Shown here piece by piece: positions 19,675 through 31,100 of a stretch of 64,000 bases of DNA. Location of the stretch: contig MU657256.1 of NCBI GenBank assembly GCA_026770575.1, positions 84,807 to 148,806 on the forward strand, written 5' to 3'. Each line of letters begins with the position of its first letter. Positions within the stretch are counted from its first letter, which is position 1. The stretch is from Pelagophyceae sp. CCMP2097. Lineage: Eukaryota > Sar > Pelagophyceae. The notes beneath the pieces are model-generated. The model was not told where the DNA came from, ran no database searches, and worked only from the letters and a program-made list of their open reading frames with translations. Both the position numbers and the translations under genes were made by a program.

Positions 19675-22306
19675 TTACTTCGCGTCGTCTAGGCCGAGCC
19701 TTTGTACGAGGGCGCGCTTGGTGCCCGACTGGTTGATGCCGCGGCGCTTCAGGAGCAACTTGAGATCCTTGACCTCCATATGGCCGTACGCTGCCTCGCC
19801 GGGCTCGAAGACCTCCGCCGCGCCGCCCAAGCCGCCCGCGTCCGCCGCCGCCAACTCTACGTCCACGGCCGCCTCGCCGGGGTTGTCGTCCACGGCCTGG
19901 ACGGCTTCTCGCCTCGGGCCGGCCTTGAGGCCGGCGGCCTCGAGGCCGGCGCGCAGGAACGCTTCGCGTTTGTCGGCCGACGTCAGCGCGTCCCACTCTT
20001 CGTGGGGCACGCGGACGAGCCGCCAGCCGAGGCAGCGGAGTAGCTTTTCCCTGAACTTGGCCGTGCCGTCGAGCGCGCCGCCGGCGAGGTAGCACGTTTC
20101 GTCGTCCAACTCGACGGCGACGTTGGACGCCGGCTGCGCCAAGTCGAGGCGAATTCCTTCGGCGATTTCGTGGTCCATTTCGTGATTCCAGCCGACTTGT
20201 TCGAGCTCCCAGCCGATTCTGGACAGCGTCTCCGAGACGTTGCCCCGCGGCCGCGATGGCCGCAAATCGACGCGGAGGTACGCTTGGCGGAGCCTGTCCT
20301 GGTTGTGCGTCAGGACGGCGGTCAGCGCGTGGCGCGGCGCCTCGTGGCGGAGCACGATAGCGACTTGGTGCAGCTGTGCCAAGCTCTCGGGGCTGGACTC
20401 TAGGATTTTGGCTTCGACGCGTGGCGTCATGGCCTCGAAGAGCGAATCGTGTGCTTGGAAAGTGAAATCATCGACGGCCGAAAAAGCCCACAAAATACTC
20501 GCGAGGCCCTGCGAATTAAACGTCTTAATCTTCTTCGGCGCCTCCAAAGCGACCGCTTCGAAGAGCGCCGGCGCTCTGATACCCGCCGTCGCGTAAGCCC
20601 AGACGATGTTCCCCAGGGCTTGCGAATGGAACGACGTGTTCGCGAGGTTGTGCGAATTAAACGTCTCAATCTTCTTCGGCGCCTCCAAAGCGACGGCCTC
20701 GAATAACGCCGGCGCCGAAACGCCCGCCCTCGAGAAAGCCCAGACGATGCTCGCGAGCTCGGGCGAGGTCAAAGTCGACACCTTCCTCGTCGCTTCAACC
20801 GCGACGGCTTCAAACAGCAAAGGCGCAGAGACGCCCATTGTAGCATAGGCCCAGACGATGTTCGCCAACGCTTGCGAGTCGAACGCCTTGATCTTGAACA
20901 GGATTTCCGCTGAAAAGGCGTCGAACAAAGATGGCGCTTTGACGCGCACAGTCGCAAAAGCCCACACGGTACTGGCTAAAGCTTGGGGATTAAACGTCTT
21001 GACCTTTCCCGGCGCTTTCGCAGCTAGAGCTTCAAATAGCAAAGGCTCCTCGCGACCCGCCGTCGCAAAGGCCCAGGCCGTGTTTGAGAGCTCCTGCGCG
21101 TTGAACATCGACATCTTCCTGGGCGCCTCCGCGGCGACGGCCTCGTACAAAGCCCGCGCCGGGAAGTCCGCCGTCGCGTACGTGTGCACCAAACTCGAAA
21201 GCTCGCGCGGGTTGAGAAAGGAGACCTTTTTCGCCGCCTCGAAAGCGACGGCGTCGAAGAGCTTTGGCGCTGAAACGCCCGCCTTTTGAAAGGACCACGT
21301 GATGTTGGCCAACGCCTGCGGGTCGAACGCCGCAATCTTCGTCAACGAATGCTCTGCAATCCTCTCGAATAATGCCGGCGCCTTGATTCCAGCCGTCGCG
21401 TAGGCCCAGGCCATGTTCGATAAACCCTGCGGAATAGACCTCTTCATCTTCCGCGGCGCTTCCGCGGCGACGGACTCGAAGAGCCTTGTGGCCTGGATGC
21501 CCGCCGTCGCAAAAGACCAGACGAGGTTGGAGAGAGCTTGCGCCTCGAAGCTCATCATCTTGTGCAAAGCGTCCGCGGCGACGGCGTCGAAGAGAAGTTG
21601 GGCGTCGACGCCCTGCTTGGCCGCGCCCCAGCAGGCGCTGCTCAGGCCCTGGGCGTCCCACTCCTTGGAACTTTTTGAGACGCTTTTCGTCGTCAGCTCC
21701 ACGAGCTGGCTTAAAAGCTCCGCGTCGGCCCCGGCCTTGCCGACGAGGCCGAGGCGATATAAAGCTGTGGCGAAGTTGACGGCCGTAAAGTCGGCGGCTT
21801 CCCGTTCGAAGATGCTGAGGACGGCGCTCGCCGTGGCGGCCTTGACGAGGGCGTCGTTGCGGAAGATGGCCTGTTCTTTTCTCCCCGACACGTGCGGCTG
21901 CCTTCGCGGCGCGTCGCCCTTCAACTTGTTCGGGTCCGCCAGCTCCACGGTGAGCATGCAGTCGCGGATCACGGCGGCGTCCATGTCCACCAAGATGCGC
22001 ACCGCGTCCAAGGCGTCCACCGTCGCAAACGCCACGCCGCGAGGCTTGTTCTTGCGCGTCTGCGGCAAGAACACGTCGCGCACCGCGCACGCATTGCCCT
22101 CGAACACGCCGATGATGTCGTCCACCTAGGGCAAGCGTGAAGCGCCGCACGTCTCCAACGGCTCCGATGTCGCCCGGGCCTCTGCCGCTTACCGTCGCGT
22201 CGAGCGGGATGCCGTAGACGAAGAGCTGGACCTCTTCGCGCTGAGCGGCGAAGCGGCGCGCCGCGGGGAGCGCGCGGCCGCGGCCGCGGCGGAGCAGGTG
22301 AAGCAT
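19675..22306 (-). CDS. RRM / 37-residue-repeat / RAP / SAP-like organelle RNA-binding protein
   Basis: Two exons (22193-22306 and 19675-22125; intron with GTAAGC donor and CTAG acceptor, phase 0) give 854 residues. The N-terminus is Arg-rich (MLHLLRRGRGRALPAARRFA), suggesting mitochondrial or plastid import. An RRM follows (RNP2 LFVYGIP, RNP1 KPRGVAFATV). The body is about a dozen helical repeats of 37 residues with the core LAN.VWAFA.AGV.AP.LFEAVA, an octotricopeptide-like family. A RAP domain follows (VAVELDDETCYLAGG ... LRCLGWRLVRVPHEEW), then a SAP-like C-terminus (MEVKDLKLLLKRRGINQSGT). RAP proteins bind organelle transcripts in processing, stability and translation. The RRM joins cleanly across the intron, which confirms the start. 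It is divergent from the NnrU-like gene. Confidence 0.88.
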
Positions 22307-22555
22307 GCGAGGCAACGCGCCACGCGAGGTATAGCTCGTGTATAAAGAGCTATAGAGCGCCGGCCTCCGGGAAATGCGATCGGCCTTGCGAGCTCCCTAC
22401 CGTGACGGCGGCACCAGACGTCCGGCTCTCCTCGAGGGCCGAACGCGCAGAACTGATCGCCGTAGTTTAGCGACGAGAGCGTTGTGCAAGGCAGCGACGA
22501 GCGACAAGGGGAAGCGGGTGTTTCACAGTCCGAGTCGTGTTCCCCTCGGGCTCCC
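22307..22555. promoter_or_regulatory. Shared intergenic region of two divergent genes, with TATAAA
   Basis: The 249 bp between the ATGs of the RAP gene (-) and the NnrU-like gene (+) include TATAAA at 22341-22346 on the plus strand. A shared promoter is an inference from the spacing. Confidence 0.35.
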
Positions 22556-23299
22556 ATGTCGTTGAGCGTGCTGGCGTCGCCGGCGGTGCGCTACTGCGGC
22601 GGCGGCTGGGCGCTCTTCGTCGTCGAGAACGCGGTGCTCTCGGAGAACCGCTCCGTCATCATCGAAAAGGTCGGCGAGTCGAACTACCGCGCCGCCTACG
22701 GCGCGTGCTCGACGCTCTCGCTGGCGTCGGTGGCCTACGGCTACTCGCGCCACGGCCCGGGCCCGGCGGTGCTGCCGCTCGCGGGCGCGTCGGGTGTCTT
22801 CAGGAAAGGGGCCGCCTTTGTGTTCCAGTCCCTCGGCCTCGTCGCCTGCGCCAACCTCGCCCCCGGTGTGCGCACGCCCTGGGAAATGGCCGCCGGCAAC
22901 GGCTGTCCCTTTGACTTCGAGCGCGACAAGCAACTCAAGGAGGGCGGCGAGGACCGCGGCCTGCAGCGCGTGACGCGGCACCCGGCGTTCTGGGCGCTGG
23001 GCCTTGTCGGCCTCAGCGTCGCCGTGCGCACGCCGTACGCGGGGACTGCCGTCGCCGCCGCGGGGCCCGCCGCCGTGGCGTTCTTCGGCGGCGCGCACAT
23101 GGACTCGCGCCACCGGCGCGGGGTCGGCGGCGAGCTGACACCGGAGCGCGACGCGAAGACGTCAAACATACCGTTTTTGGCGTTTTTGTCGGGGCAGCAG
23201 AGCTTTCACCAGTTGGGGACCGAAATCAAGCACAACAACTCTGCGGCCGCCATGCTCGCGTCGACGCTCTGGGCCGGCCTCTGGCTCATCGCAGATTAG
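22556..23299 (+). CDS. NnrU-like multi-pass membrane protein
   Basis: A single-exon protein of 247 residues with several hydrophobic segments. The motif TRHPAFWALGLVGLS in the middle matches the conserved RHP-centred helix of the NnrU family. NnrU relatives in algae and plants include 15-cis-zeta-carotene isomerase (Z-ISO), a haem-dependent plastid membrane enzyme of carotenoid synthesis, and bacterial NnrU is tied to nitric oxide metabolism. The sequence here supports the family but not a specific reaction. The N-terminus (WALFVVENAVLSENRSVI) has the usual first NnrU helix and no obvious long presequence. The ATG at 22556 was chosen as the first in-frame methionine. Confidence 0.65.
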   Translation: MSLSVLASPAVRYCGGGWALFVVENAVLSENRSVIIEKVGESNYRAAYGACSTLSLASVAYGYSRHGPGPAVLPLAGASGVFRKGAAFVFQSLGLVACANLAPGVRTPWEMAAGNGCPFDFERDKQLKEGGEDRGLQRVTRHPAFWALGLVGLSVAVRTPYAGTAVAAAGPAAVAFFGGAHMDSRHRRGVGGELTPERDAKTSNIPFLAFLSGQQSFHQLGTEIKHNNSAAAMLASTLWAGLWLIAD

Positions 23300-23511
23300 C
23301 CGCGCGGCCAGCGCGGCCCATTCGCGGCGGCCTCGAGCCGCAGGCCCCCTCGAGCCGCAAAGGGCCAAGGCCATGGACGTCCGGACGATGGACCGACGTG
23401 CGAGGCTCCGACAGGGACTTGCTCACCCGCATGCGATGCAGGGCCCTCGCGCGCTGCGTGGCATCCGAAGCACACAGTGCCAAAATTACGAATGCGCACA
23501 ATTCCCGAGCT

Positions 23512-26500
23512 TTACCGCGGCGTGGCCAGCGCTTCCATGACCCCCGCCTTGCCGGGCGCCGGCGCGGGGACCGCGGGGGTCGCCGTCTTTTGCGCGGCGG
23601 GGGCTCCGGCGATTTTGGCCTCGACGGCGGCGATCTTGCCGTCGACGTGCACCAGGCCTCGTCGAAGGTTGGCAATCTTCTCCATAGCCAGCGCCGCCTG
23701 CTCGTCCAGCGCCGCCACCTTCTTCAGCGCCAGAGCGGCGTGCGCGTCCAGCTCGCCGCGCACCGCCGAAACGGAAACGGCCGCCTTGGCCTCGGTCGCG
23801 GCCACGAGCCTCTCCAAATCCTCAGCCGTCGACGCCATCTGCGCGGCGAGCTCGACGCGCGCGTCCGCCTGCGCGGCAGACTCGGCCAACCGCGCCTCCG
23901 TCTCCGCGTCGGCGGCGGTCTTCGCCTCGACGGCGCCGGCGCGGAGCGATTCGACGGCCTCGCCCGTCGATTTTTGAGACGCGGCCGACTCGGCCAGGCG
24001 CGCCTCGACTTCTGCGTCGGCGGCGGTCTTCGCCTCTGCGGCGCTGGCGCGGAGTGCGTCGACGGCCGCATCGGTCGATGCGTGCGCCGCCGCCCATTCG
24101 GTCTTGTGATCAGCCAGCGCCGCGTCCGTCTCAGTTGTGATCTGCACCAGCGCGGCGTTTGTCGCGGCCTTGGTCTTCTCCAGCAAAGTGTCTGATTCGA
24201 CCTTTTGTTGAACGAGCGACAATTCTAAATGCGCCTCGAGATCCGCCGCTGCCGTCGTAAGCGAGGCGCATTCCGTCTTCCGCGCCGCCGCCTCGTCGAT
24301 GAGCTCCAAGGTCTGCCGCTCCAGGGCGGCCTGTAAAGCCTTTGCCGTCTTGATCGACGCAGCGTTGGACGCTTTGATGGCGTCGTGCAGCGACGATCGG
24401 CTCGTAGTCTCCGAGACTTGCGCGCAGACGTCGGCGAGGCATCGCTCGACGAGTTGCCTGCGCGCGTAGTCGTCGTGGACGCCTCGCAGGAACGAGGCCG
24501 CGTCGTGCAGCTCCGTCTGCAAAGCATCGCTCTGCAACTTTCGCTCTGTTGATTCTTCCGAGAGGTCAGCAGAGACCTTGTCGCACTGCTCTTTCCGAGA
24601 AACCGATTCGGCGTCGACCGCAGCACGACGGTCCTCGACTTCTTTTTTCAGGCCGTCGGCGAGGACGCCCTCTATTCGCTGCCGCGCCTCTTTTTCCGCT
24701 TTCACGTCGTCCCCAAGTTTCTGCGTCGCCGCGAGGCGCGCTCCCACCTCCGCCGCCAGCGCCATCTCGTCCTCCAGCGCGCGGTCGTCGTGCAAGCGGT
24801 CCGCGACGGAGTCGATTGCGGCTTTGAGAGATGCGGCGACGGCGGCGCGGTTTGTTAGAGCCTCGTCGTTCTCCACTCTCTCAACTTTCTCGGCAAACAG
24901 CTCCGCCGACAAAGCCTCGCGCGCCTCTGCCAAAGCGTCCGAGAGGTCCGCGTCGGCCTCGAGGCGGGCACTCGATTCGTTTTGTAGAGCTTGGTCCAAT
25001 TCGTCTAACGCCCCCATGCGCGACAAACGCTCCGCTTCGTCGTCCGCTTCGCGAGTCGCCTCTTCCGCCTTTAACAAAGCGCCCAGCGCCGCGTCTCGCG
25101 ACTTTGAACATCTGTCTGAGCTGTCGACCTCGCGCGCGAGGCGCCGGCGAGCGTCTAAAGAATCGCGGTCCACGCAGTCCGAGACGACTTGCTGCAGCGC
25201 CGCAGCGCATTCCCGGTGGCGGTCGTCGGCCTCGGACTTGGAAGCGGCTTCGCGCCGCAGATGAGCGCCCAAAGCGAGGCGGTGCGCGGTCTCCGCGGCG
25301 GACTTTTGGTCGAACTTTGCGTCCGTTGCAGCATTCAACGCTTCAGCCTTTGCGGTCACAGTCGCCGCCGTCGCTTCCACGAGCGCCAAAGTCTGCGCCG
25401 CCAACGCCGCCGCGGCGTGGCGCCGCTCCGAGGCCTCGGCGTCCGTTAAAGCGCGAGCCGTCGCCCGGGCCGCGCGGCCCTCGGCGATGATCGACGCTCG
25501 CAAGTCGGCGTCCGAAGCCTCGAGTGTTAAGCGCATCGCATCGGCGTCCCTTCGAACGTCGTCGCGCGCTGCGACGTCGGCGGCCGCATACGCGGCCGAC
25601 ATTAATGCAGTGGCCACGGCCGCCGTTGCCTTGCGGTCGCGCTCCTCCTTCGAAAAGAGGTCGCGCGCCAACGCGTTGCAGGCCTCGACTTGCTTCAAAG
25701 CGTCCTCGCGGAGCTTTGCCGATGCGGCGGCGACGTCGCGGTCGACGCGGTCGCCGAGGGCGGCGGCGGCGGCCTTGGAGGCGGCGTCGGCCGCTTCCAG
25801 CTCCGCTTTGACGCCGTCGAGGCGGCCCTGCGCTCTATCAGAAGCCTCGGCAGCCTCGCGTTTCTGCGTCGTCGCCGCTTCTTCCGCAGCCGCGCTGAGG
25901 TCCGCGCGGACCGCCACGTCTACATTTCTCAAAGCGTCGCGGAGCGCATCGACGTTTGCCGCTTGCTCGGCCGCGGACGACCGAGCCTGCTCCGCCAAAT
26001 CCTCTTGCAATGCCGCTTGCACGGCCGCCAGCGACTTGCGCGCTTCCGTGCGGTGCGCGTCGGCCTGCCGCTGCAGCGCTTCGCCGCGCTCCGCCGCTTT
26101 TTGGAACCTTTCTGCGGTGGCCTGCTCTGCCGCGACAAAGCGCCTCGTGCTAAAGTCCTCCGAGGCCGCTTGGTCGGTGCGGTCCAGCGCCCGCGCCGCC
26201 GCCGTCGAGGCGGCGTTGGCGTCGATGGCGTCCCAGAGCATGGAGAGCTGCGCTTCTGTGCGTTGCGCGAGGCGCTTCGTCCTTGCGTACGCTTCGCCCT
26301 CGACTTTTGCCAGCTGCTCCGCACAAACCCGGAGCCCCTTTGATAAAGTCTCGTCGACGCGCGTCACTAAAGTGCCGAGGCGGTTCGTCGCGTTCACGAG
26401 GTCCGCCCTTGCGGAATCTTCCAGCTCGAGCTGCCGGGCGCCGAGGGCGTGGAAATTGGATCTTCGAGCGGCGATCTCCGACGATAAAACCTGCTCCAGC

Positions 26501-27795
26501 TCGGCCGCTTTCTCGGCCCACCGCGCGAAGAGCTGCTTTGAGCGGTCGTCGGCCTTGTCCAAGGCCGCGGCCGTTGCGGCGTCGCCGTCGTCTTCCCGCT
26601 TCTTGACGACGTCTTCGAAATCGTCGACTCTTCGCTGCATGTCCCGCATGACCACCGCCAGCGCAGTCCTCAAAGCTTCGGCCTCGTGCCTTTTGGCGTC
26701 GGCCTCGTCGGCCCGCATCTTCCCGAGCGCGGTCCACCGGTCTTCCAACAAATCCAAAGTCGATTCCACAGCCACCCTGCGGTCCGCCCGCTCCTTGTTC
26801 AAATCCTGCCGGACCTCGACCACGTCCGACGAGACCTTGGAGATGGCCTCCTTGCCGCGGCGCTCCACGGCCTGCACCAAGGCCACGGACCTTCGCTCCA
26901 AAGCAAAGCCTAAACCAGCCCGGGCTTCCGCCTCGTCTTGCACGGCGCGACTAGCCTCCGCCGCCTCGCCGCCGATGATCAGGCGCAACTCGCGCGCCTG
27001 CTGCTCGACGATGCCGCGGAGCTGCTTTGCGGACTGTTCTCCGGAGAAGGCCCGGCGGCCCACATCCTGCAGCTCCGCCCTCAAGGTGTCTAAAGCCATG
27101 CTCTGCGATATAGTCGTCGCCCGTAAAGCGGCGGCCTCGTCGCGCGTCTCCGCGTGCGCCTGCGCGAGGCGCGCCAGCGGGCCGACGCCGGGGCGCAGCT
27201 GCGACTCCAGGGCTGTTAAGCGCCTTTCGCCGCCGTCCGCCACCGCTTCCGTGCCTCGTTCTAAGTATCGCAGCTGCGACTCGTGCGCTCTTACCAAAGA
27301 GAAGACTTCCTCGAGGCGCTGCTCGTCTGTGGCTTGGCGCGATGCTACACTGAGCACGGCCGCGTGCGCCGGGTCCGCGGCCCGAGCCTCGATCTGCCGC
27401 AGCCGTTTGAGGCCCCGCACCTCTTCTCGCAGCTCCGCGACGGAGCGGTCCTGCACCGCCAGGCGGACCTCCTACGTGGGAGTCGACTCGGAAGCGCCTT
27501 TCGGTGTCGGAAAGGCACTTTGGAACGGTGTGACACGCACCATCCTTTGGACCAAGACCATGGCGTCGGCCCAGCGCTCGTTGGAGACGTCGGGCGCGCG
27601 CGGCTCGAGCTGCAAAGCGGCGCGGTTGCGCGCCTTTTGCATTGAAATCTCGTCTTGCTCGTCTGCGGACTGCGGCCGCAGCGAAGGCAGCGGCGACCTC
27701 GGCGGCCGTGGCGCCTGGCGGCGGTCCTGCTGGTCGTTGTAGTCGTCGACCATCTGGGCGTAGTCCGCGTCGCGGTAGCGCCGGTTCGGCCGCAT
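23512..27795 (-). CDS. Large coiled-coil protein, 1,404 residues
   Basis: Two exons (27541-27795 and 23512-27471) join in phase 0 through a 69-bp GTGCGT...GTAG intron. After a basic start (MRPNRRYRDADYAQMVDDYN) nearly the whole protein is long Ala/Glu/Arg/Lys/Asp-rich helix with heptad character, with very few prolines or glycines up to a Pro/Ala-rich tail. Near the C-terminus a segment of about 30 residues with AEAKTAADAE.EARLAESAA occurs twice. Such proteins are usually structural, as in cytoskeleton, basal body or cilium, but no family motif is visible and I assign no function. The ATG at 27795 sits just downstream of AT-rich sequence; the frame is open beyond it, so a longer N-terminus is possible. 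Confidence 0.8.
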
Positions 27796-28157
27796 GACGC
27801 CGCCGCGCGACAGCCAAGGGCCTCGGTGCCGGCGACGCGGACGTGCGACCTGCTCGGCCGCGGGCCCGCGCGAGGTGCCGGGCGCGCGTCCGACAGCGCG
27901 TGTGGGTCGAAACAGAAAACCACCTTTCGCTAAAAACGGGTTTGGAAGTTTTAAACAATTTTGAAACGGGAGCTTCTTTGGAATAACCGAGGGTTTTGGT
28001 CGGGGTTCGACTGACGACGCTGCCTCGGCGAGGGCCGTATCAACGCTCCGCGGCATCACCCTCTCGCAGAGGGGCCTCGGCTGGCCGCCGTCTTCCAAAG
28101 AGGCGTTGGATTAACAGATTGATGTCGAGTAGACACCACACATGGCGCCCCCGCACT
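27796..28157. other. Intergenic region, about 360 bp
   Basis: This region lies between two minus-strand genes. Bases 27905-28000 are AT-rich and probably hold the promoter of the coiled-coil gene. Nothing else is visible. Confidence 0.5.
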
Positions 28158-31100
28158 TTAGCCGAGGGGCCGGCCGCAGAGGAAGCGCTGCTGGAGTTTG
28201 TTGCGGACTTCAAAGTTCGCCGCGCAGCCGTCTTTCGGTTCGCACGAGTACGTGAGCAATAGAAACCCGTTCATGCGCGGCCCTGGGTCGTTCAAATCCC
28301 AATTCGCCGGCAGAGTCCATCCCGGCGAGCCCTGGCCGTCGCGGTAGCGGAACTCGACGTGCTGCCAGTTCCGCCCCGGCTCCTTTGCTGCCAGTCGGAC
28401 TAAGACTTTCACCAGAGCTCGGTGGTCGTGGTACCTCAGGTCCAACCCGTAGCCGCCGCGGACGTCCGGCTTCACAGGGTTGGCGACGTTAAGCCACCCT
28501 AAACGATGCACGAGCTCGACCCTCTCCGCCGTTTCCAGCATCTCTAGAATAACGTAGAACCTGTCGAGGTCGTAGCACCTCGCGTGCAGCAGGTGCGCGC
28601 ACTCCACGCGCGCGTAGTCCGCCGCTGGAAAGAGCGCGACGACGCGGACGCACATCTCCGCCGTCAGCCAGACAGACATGAACGCCACTCTAACCAGAGC
28701 TAGAGCGTAGTTCACGGCCTTGTACGTCGGCGGTGCGGTCGCCTCTCTCTCAGCCAGCGTCAGTTTCTGAAACACGACGTCAAAACAGGCATAAGACTCG
28801 GGCCTTTCCTGATTTGAAGGCGGCGCCCGGCCGTCGGCGGGCGGCTCGTCGTCGTCGTCGTCGTTCTTGCGCTGGTTCTTCATCCAATCCCGCCTTCCAA
28901 AGGAAGAGTCGCGCCACTCGCGCCAGTGCCGCGTGTAATGAAATAAAGCCCACGCGGGCACGCCCGTCCCCTTCTTGGGCGCCGGCGCAAGCGACATTCG
29001 CCGAGCGCTGGCCGCTCTCACCAAACCCTCAGCTGCAGCCTGCAGCGGCCCGTCGGCGCCCGGCCCGGCGTCCCAGGCGGCGGCCCAGGCGGCGTTCTCG
29101 CCCGAGGCTTCGGCGCCGTCGTGGACGTACGGGTCCGCGAGGCGGACGACGTCTGGGTTGTAGGAGACTTTCCTGGCGTGGGCGACGACGAAAGCGTACG
29201 CCTGCCGACCCATGCGAGGCGTAAAGTACATGCCCTTCGTCGACCCGTGCTTGTTGCCAGACTCGACGACGCCCGGGATCCCCGCTAAAGTGGCCACGAA
29301 TCTCTTTTCGGAGATGGGCCGATCCCCTCTCCGCGGCCGCGCCGTCGTGACAAAGTCAAAGGCCACTTTCCTCCGCTTCGCATTGGCCGCCAACCAGGCC
29401 GCGTCCAGCACGATGGGCTCGCGGTCGCACCACTCGTTTCGGAAGTTGTGGCCGTTGCCGTGCTGCGAAGTGTCGCTGCTGCCGGCGAGCTTGTGCGCGG
29501 CGGCGAACTCGTCGCCGTCGATCTGAGCGAGCGAGGCCAGCGTCGCGCGGTCCCGGTCGTCGTCAAGAGTGAGCTCGTAGTGGCCCGTGGCGTTGCCGCA
29601 CGTCGCGTCGAACAAGGCGGGACCCATGGTCTCGCGGAGGCGGACGCGGTCTTCGAGCGATAAATTCGTCTCAACGAACCGCGCCGCGTCCTCGCGCGAA
29701 GACATGACGCGCAGGCACATGGCAATCGTCGCCAGCGGACCTAATTGGAGCGTCAAAGATGCTCGAGGTTCGCAAGCAAGAAGCCTCTCCTTCACTCGAG
29801 GTCGAGGACGCACCTCGGCCAGAGGCGTTGCGGTCGACGAGCTGCTGCGCCTGCCTCAAGCTGAAGAAGAGGTCCGTGTTCGAGACGGCCAAGTCGAAGA
29901 GCTTGGCTCGAGCTTCGGGCACGGCGGCGTCCAAGAGTCGAAGGTAGCCCTCGTGCCCGAGGTCGCTGCACTGCAGCTCCAGGCCGCCCGCTCGCGGCTC
30001 GGCGGCGAAGGTGGCTCGAAGCAGGCCCTTTTGCGGCATGCGCCAGCGCGCGCCCGTGGCCGCGTCTACCAAACGGCCGAGCGGGAGGCGGACGGGCGCT
30101 GGGAGGAACTCGACCGAGAGGAAGGCGACAAACTCCTCCACTTCCAGCATGCCCGAGTTGTCCACGTCGTAGGCGTTGATCGCTCTTTGGGCCTGCGCCG
30201 CCGACGCCTTGCGACCGAGCGACGTGAAAGCGTTTTGCATCTCGGCCAAGTCGAGGGTTCCGCTGCCGTTGAAGTCTATATGCCTAAATAAAGCGCCAAA
30301 GCAGCGGTCGATGACCATCGTCTCGTCGCCGTCGATGCTGACGCCCTCGAGCGCCGCCGCGATGGCGCGCACAAAGTCCGGGTCCGGTTCCAAGTCCATC
30401 GAGTGGAATAGGTGCGTCAGTGCTTTGTCCGAACACCCACCCAGCTTCATCGCTTTCACCAGTTTCCGGCAGGGCTCGAGCCAGGGCTGCTCGCACTCCT
30501 CGGTGTCCTTGGCGCGCGCCAGCGAGACTGCCTTGAACGACTTGCGGCCCTCGCAGACAGACAGATCCACGAAATGGCACCCCACTTTCGTCTCCGCCAT
30601 TCGATACAGTTCGTTCGCGACCAAGCTCCCGTACGGCGTCGCGAGGTCGAGAGTGTACCTCCCCGCCGGCTTGGAAACGTCGAAGAGCGAGTCGACGACC
30701 GTTTCGACGTCCGCGTTCTCCATAGAAATCTCCAAGCGTCGATCCCGAGTTTGACACCTTCGCAAAGCCGTCACCAAAGCCTCTGCGGCTCTCCTCCCTA
30801 TGGGGTTGCCGTCCAAGATCAAAGTCGTCAGCGTCTGGTTGACACTGAGAGCGTTTGCGATGCACAGCGCAGCGGAACTCGAGACACTGTTGTAGGCTAA
30901 ATCGAGATACGTCAGCGCCGAATTGCTCTGCAGCGCCACCGCGATCCACTGCGCCGGCTCGTCGTCGCCCCCGGAATTGCGCAACCCGCCGCCGAAGCCG
31001 TTCATCGCCAAGTCCAATCTTGTTAAAGTCTTGTTCACTCCGAGCGAGAGCGCAATCGCCCGAGCCGACTCTTTCGTCAGCTGGTTCCACGAGACGGACA

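Noticed and set aside
25487..27742. Plus-strand open frame of 751 codons opposite the coiled-coil gene
   Set aside because: It is Ser/Ala/Arg-rich and antisense to an Ala/Glu/Asp-rich coiled coil, so it is explained by codon bias. The minus strand has a matching splice junction and heptads.
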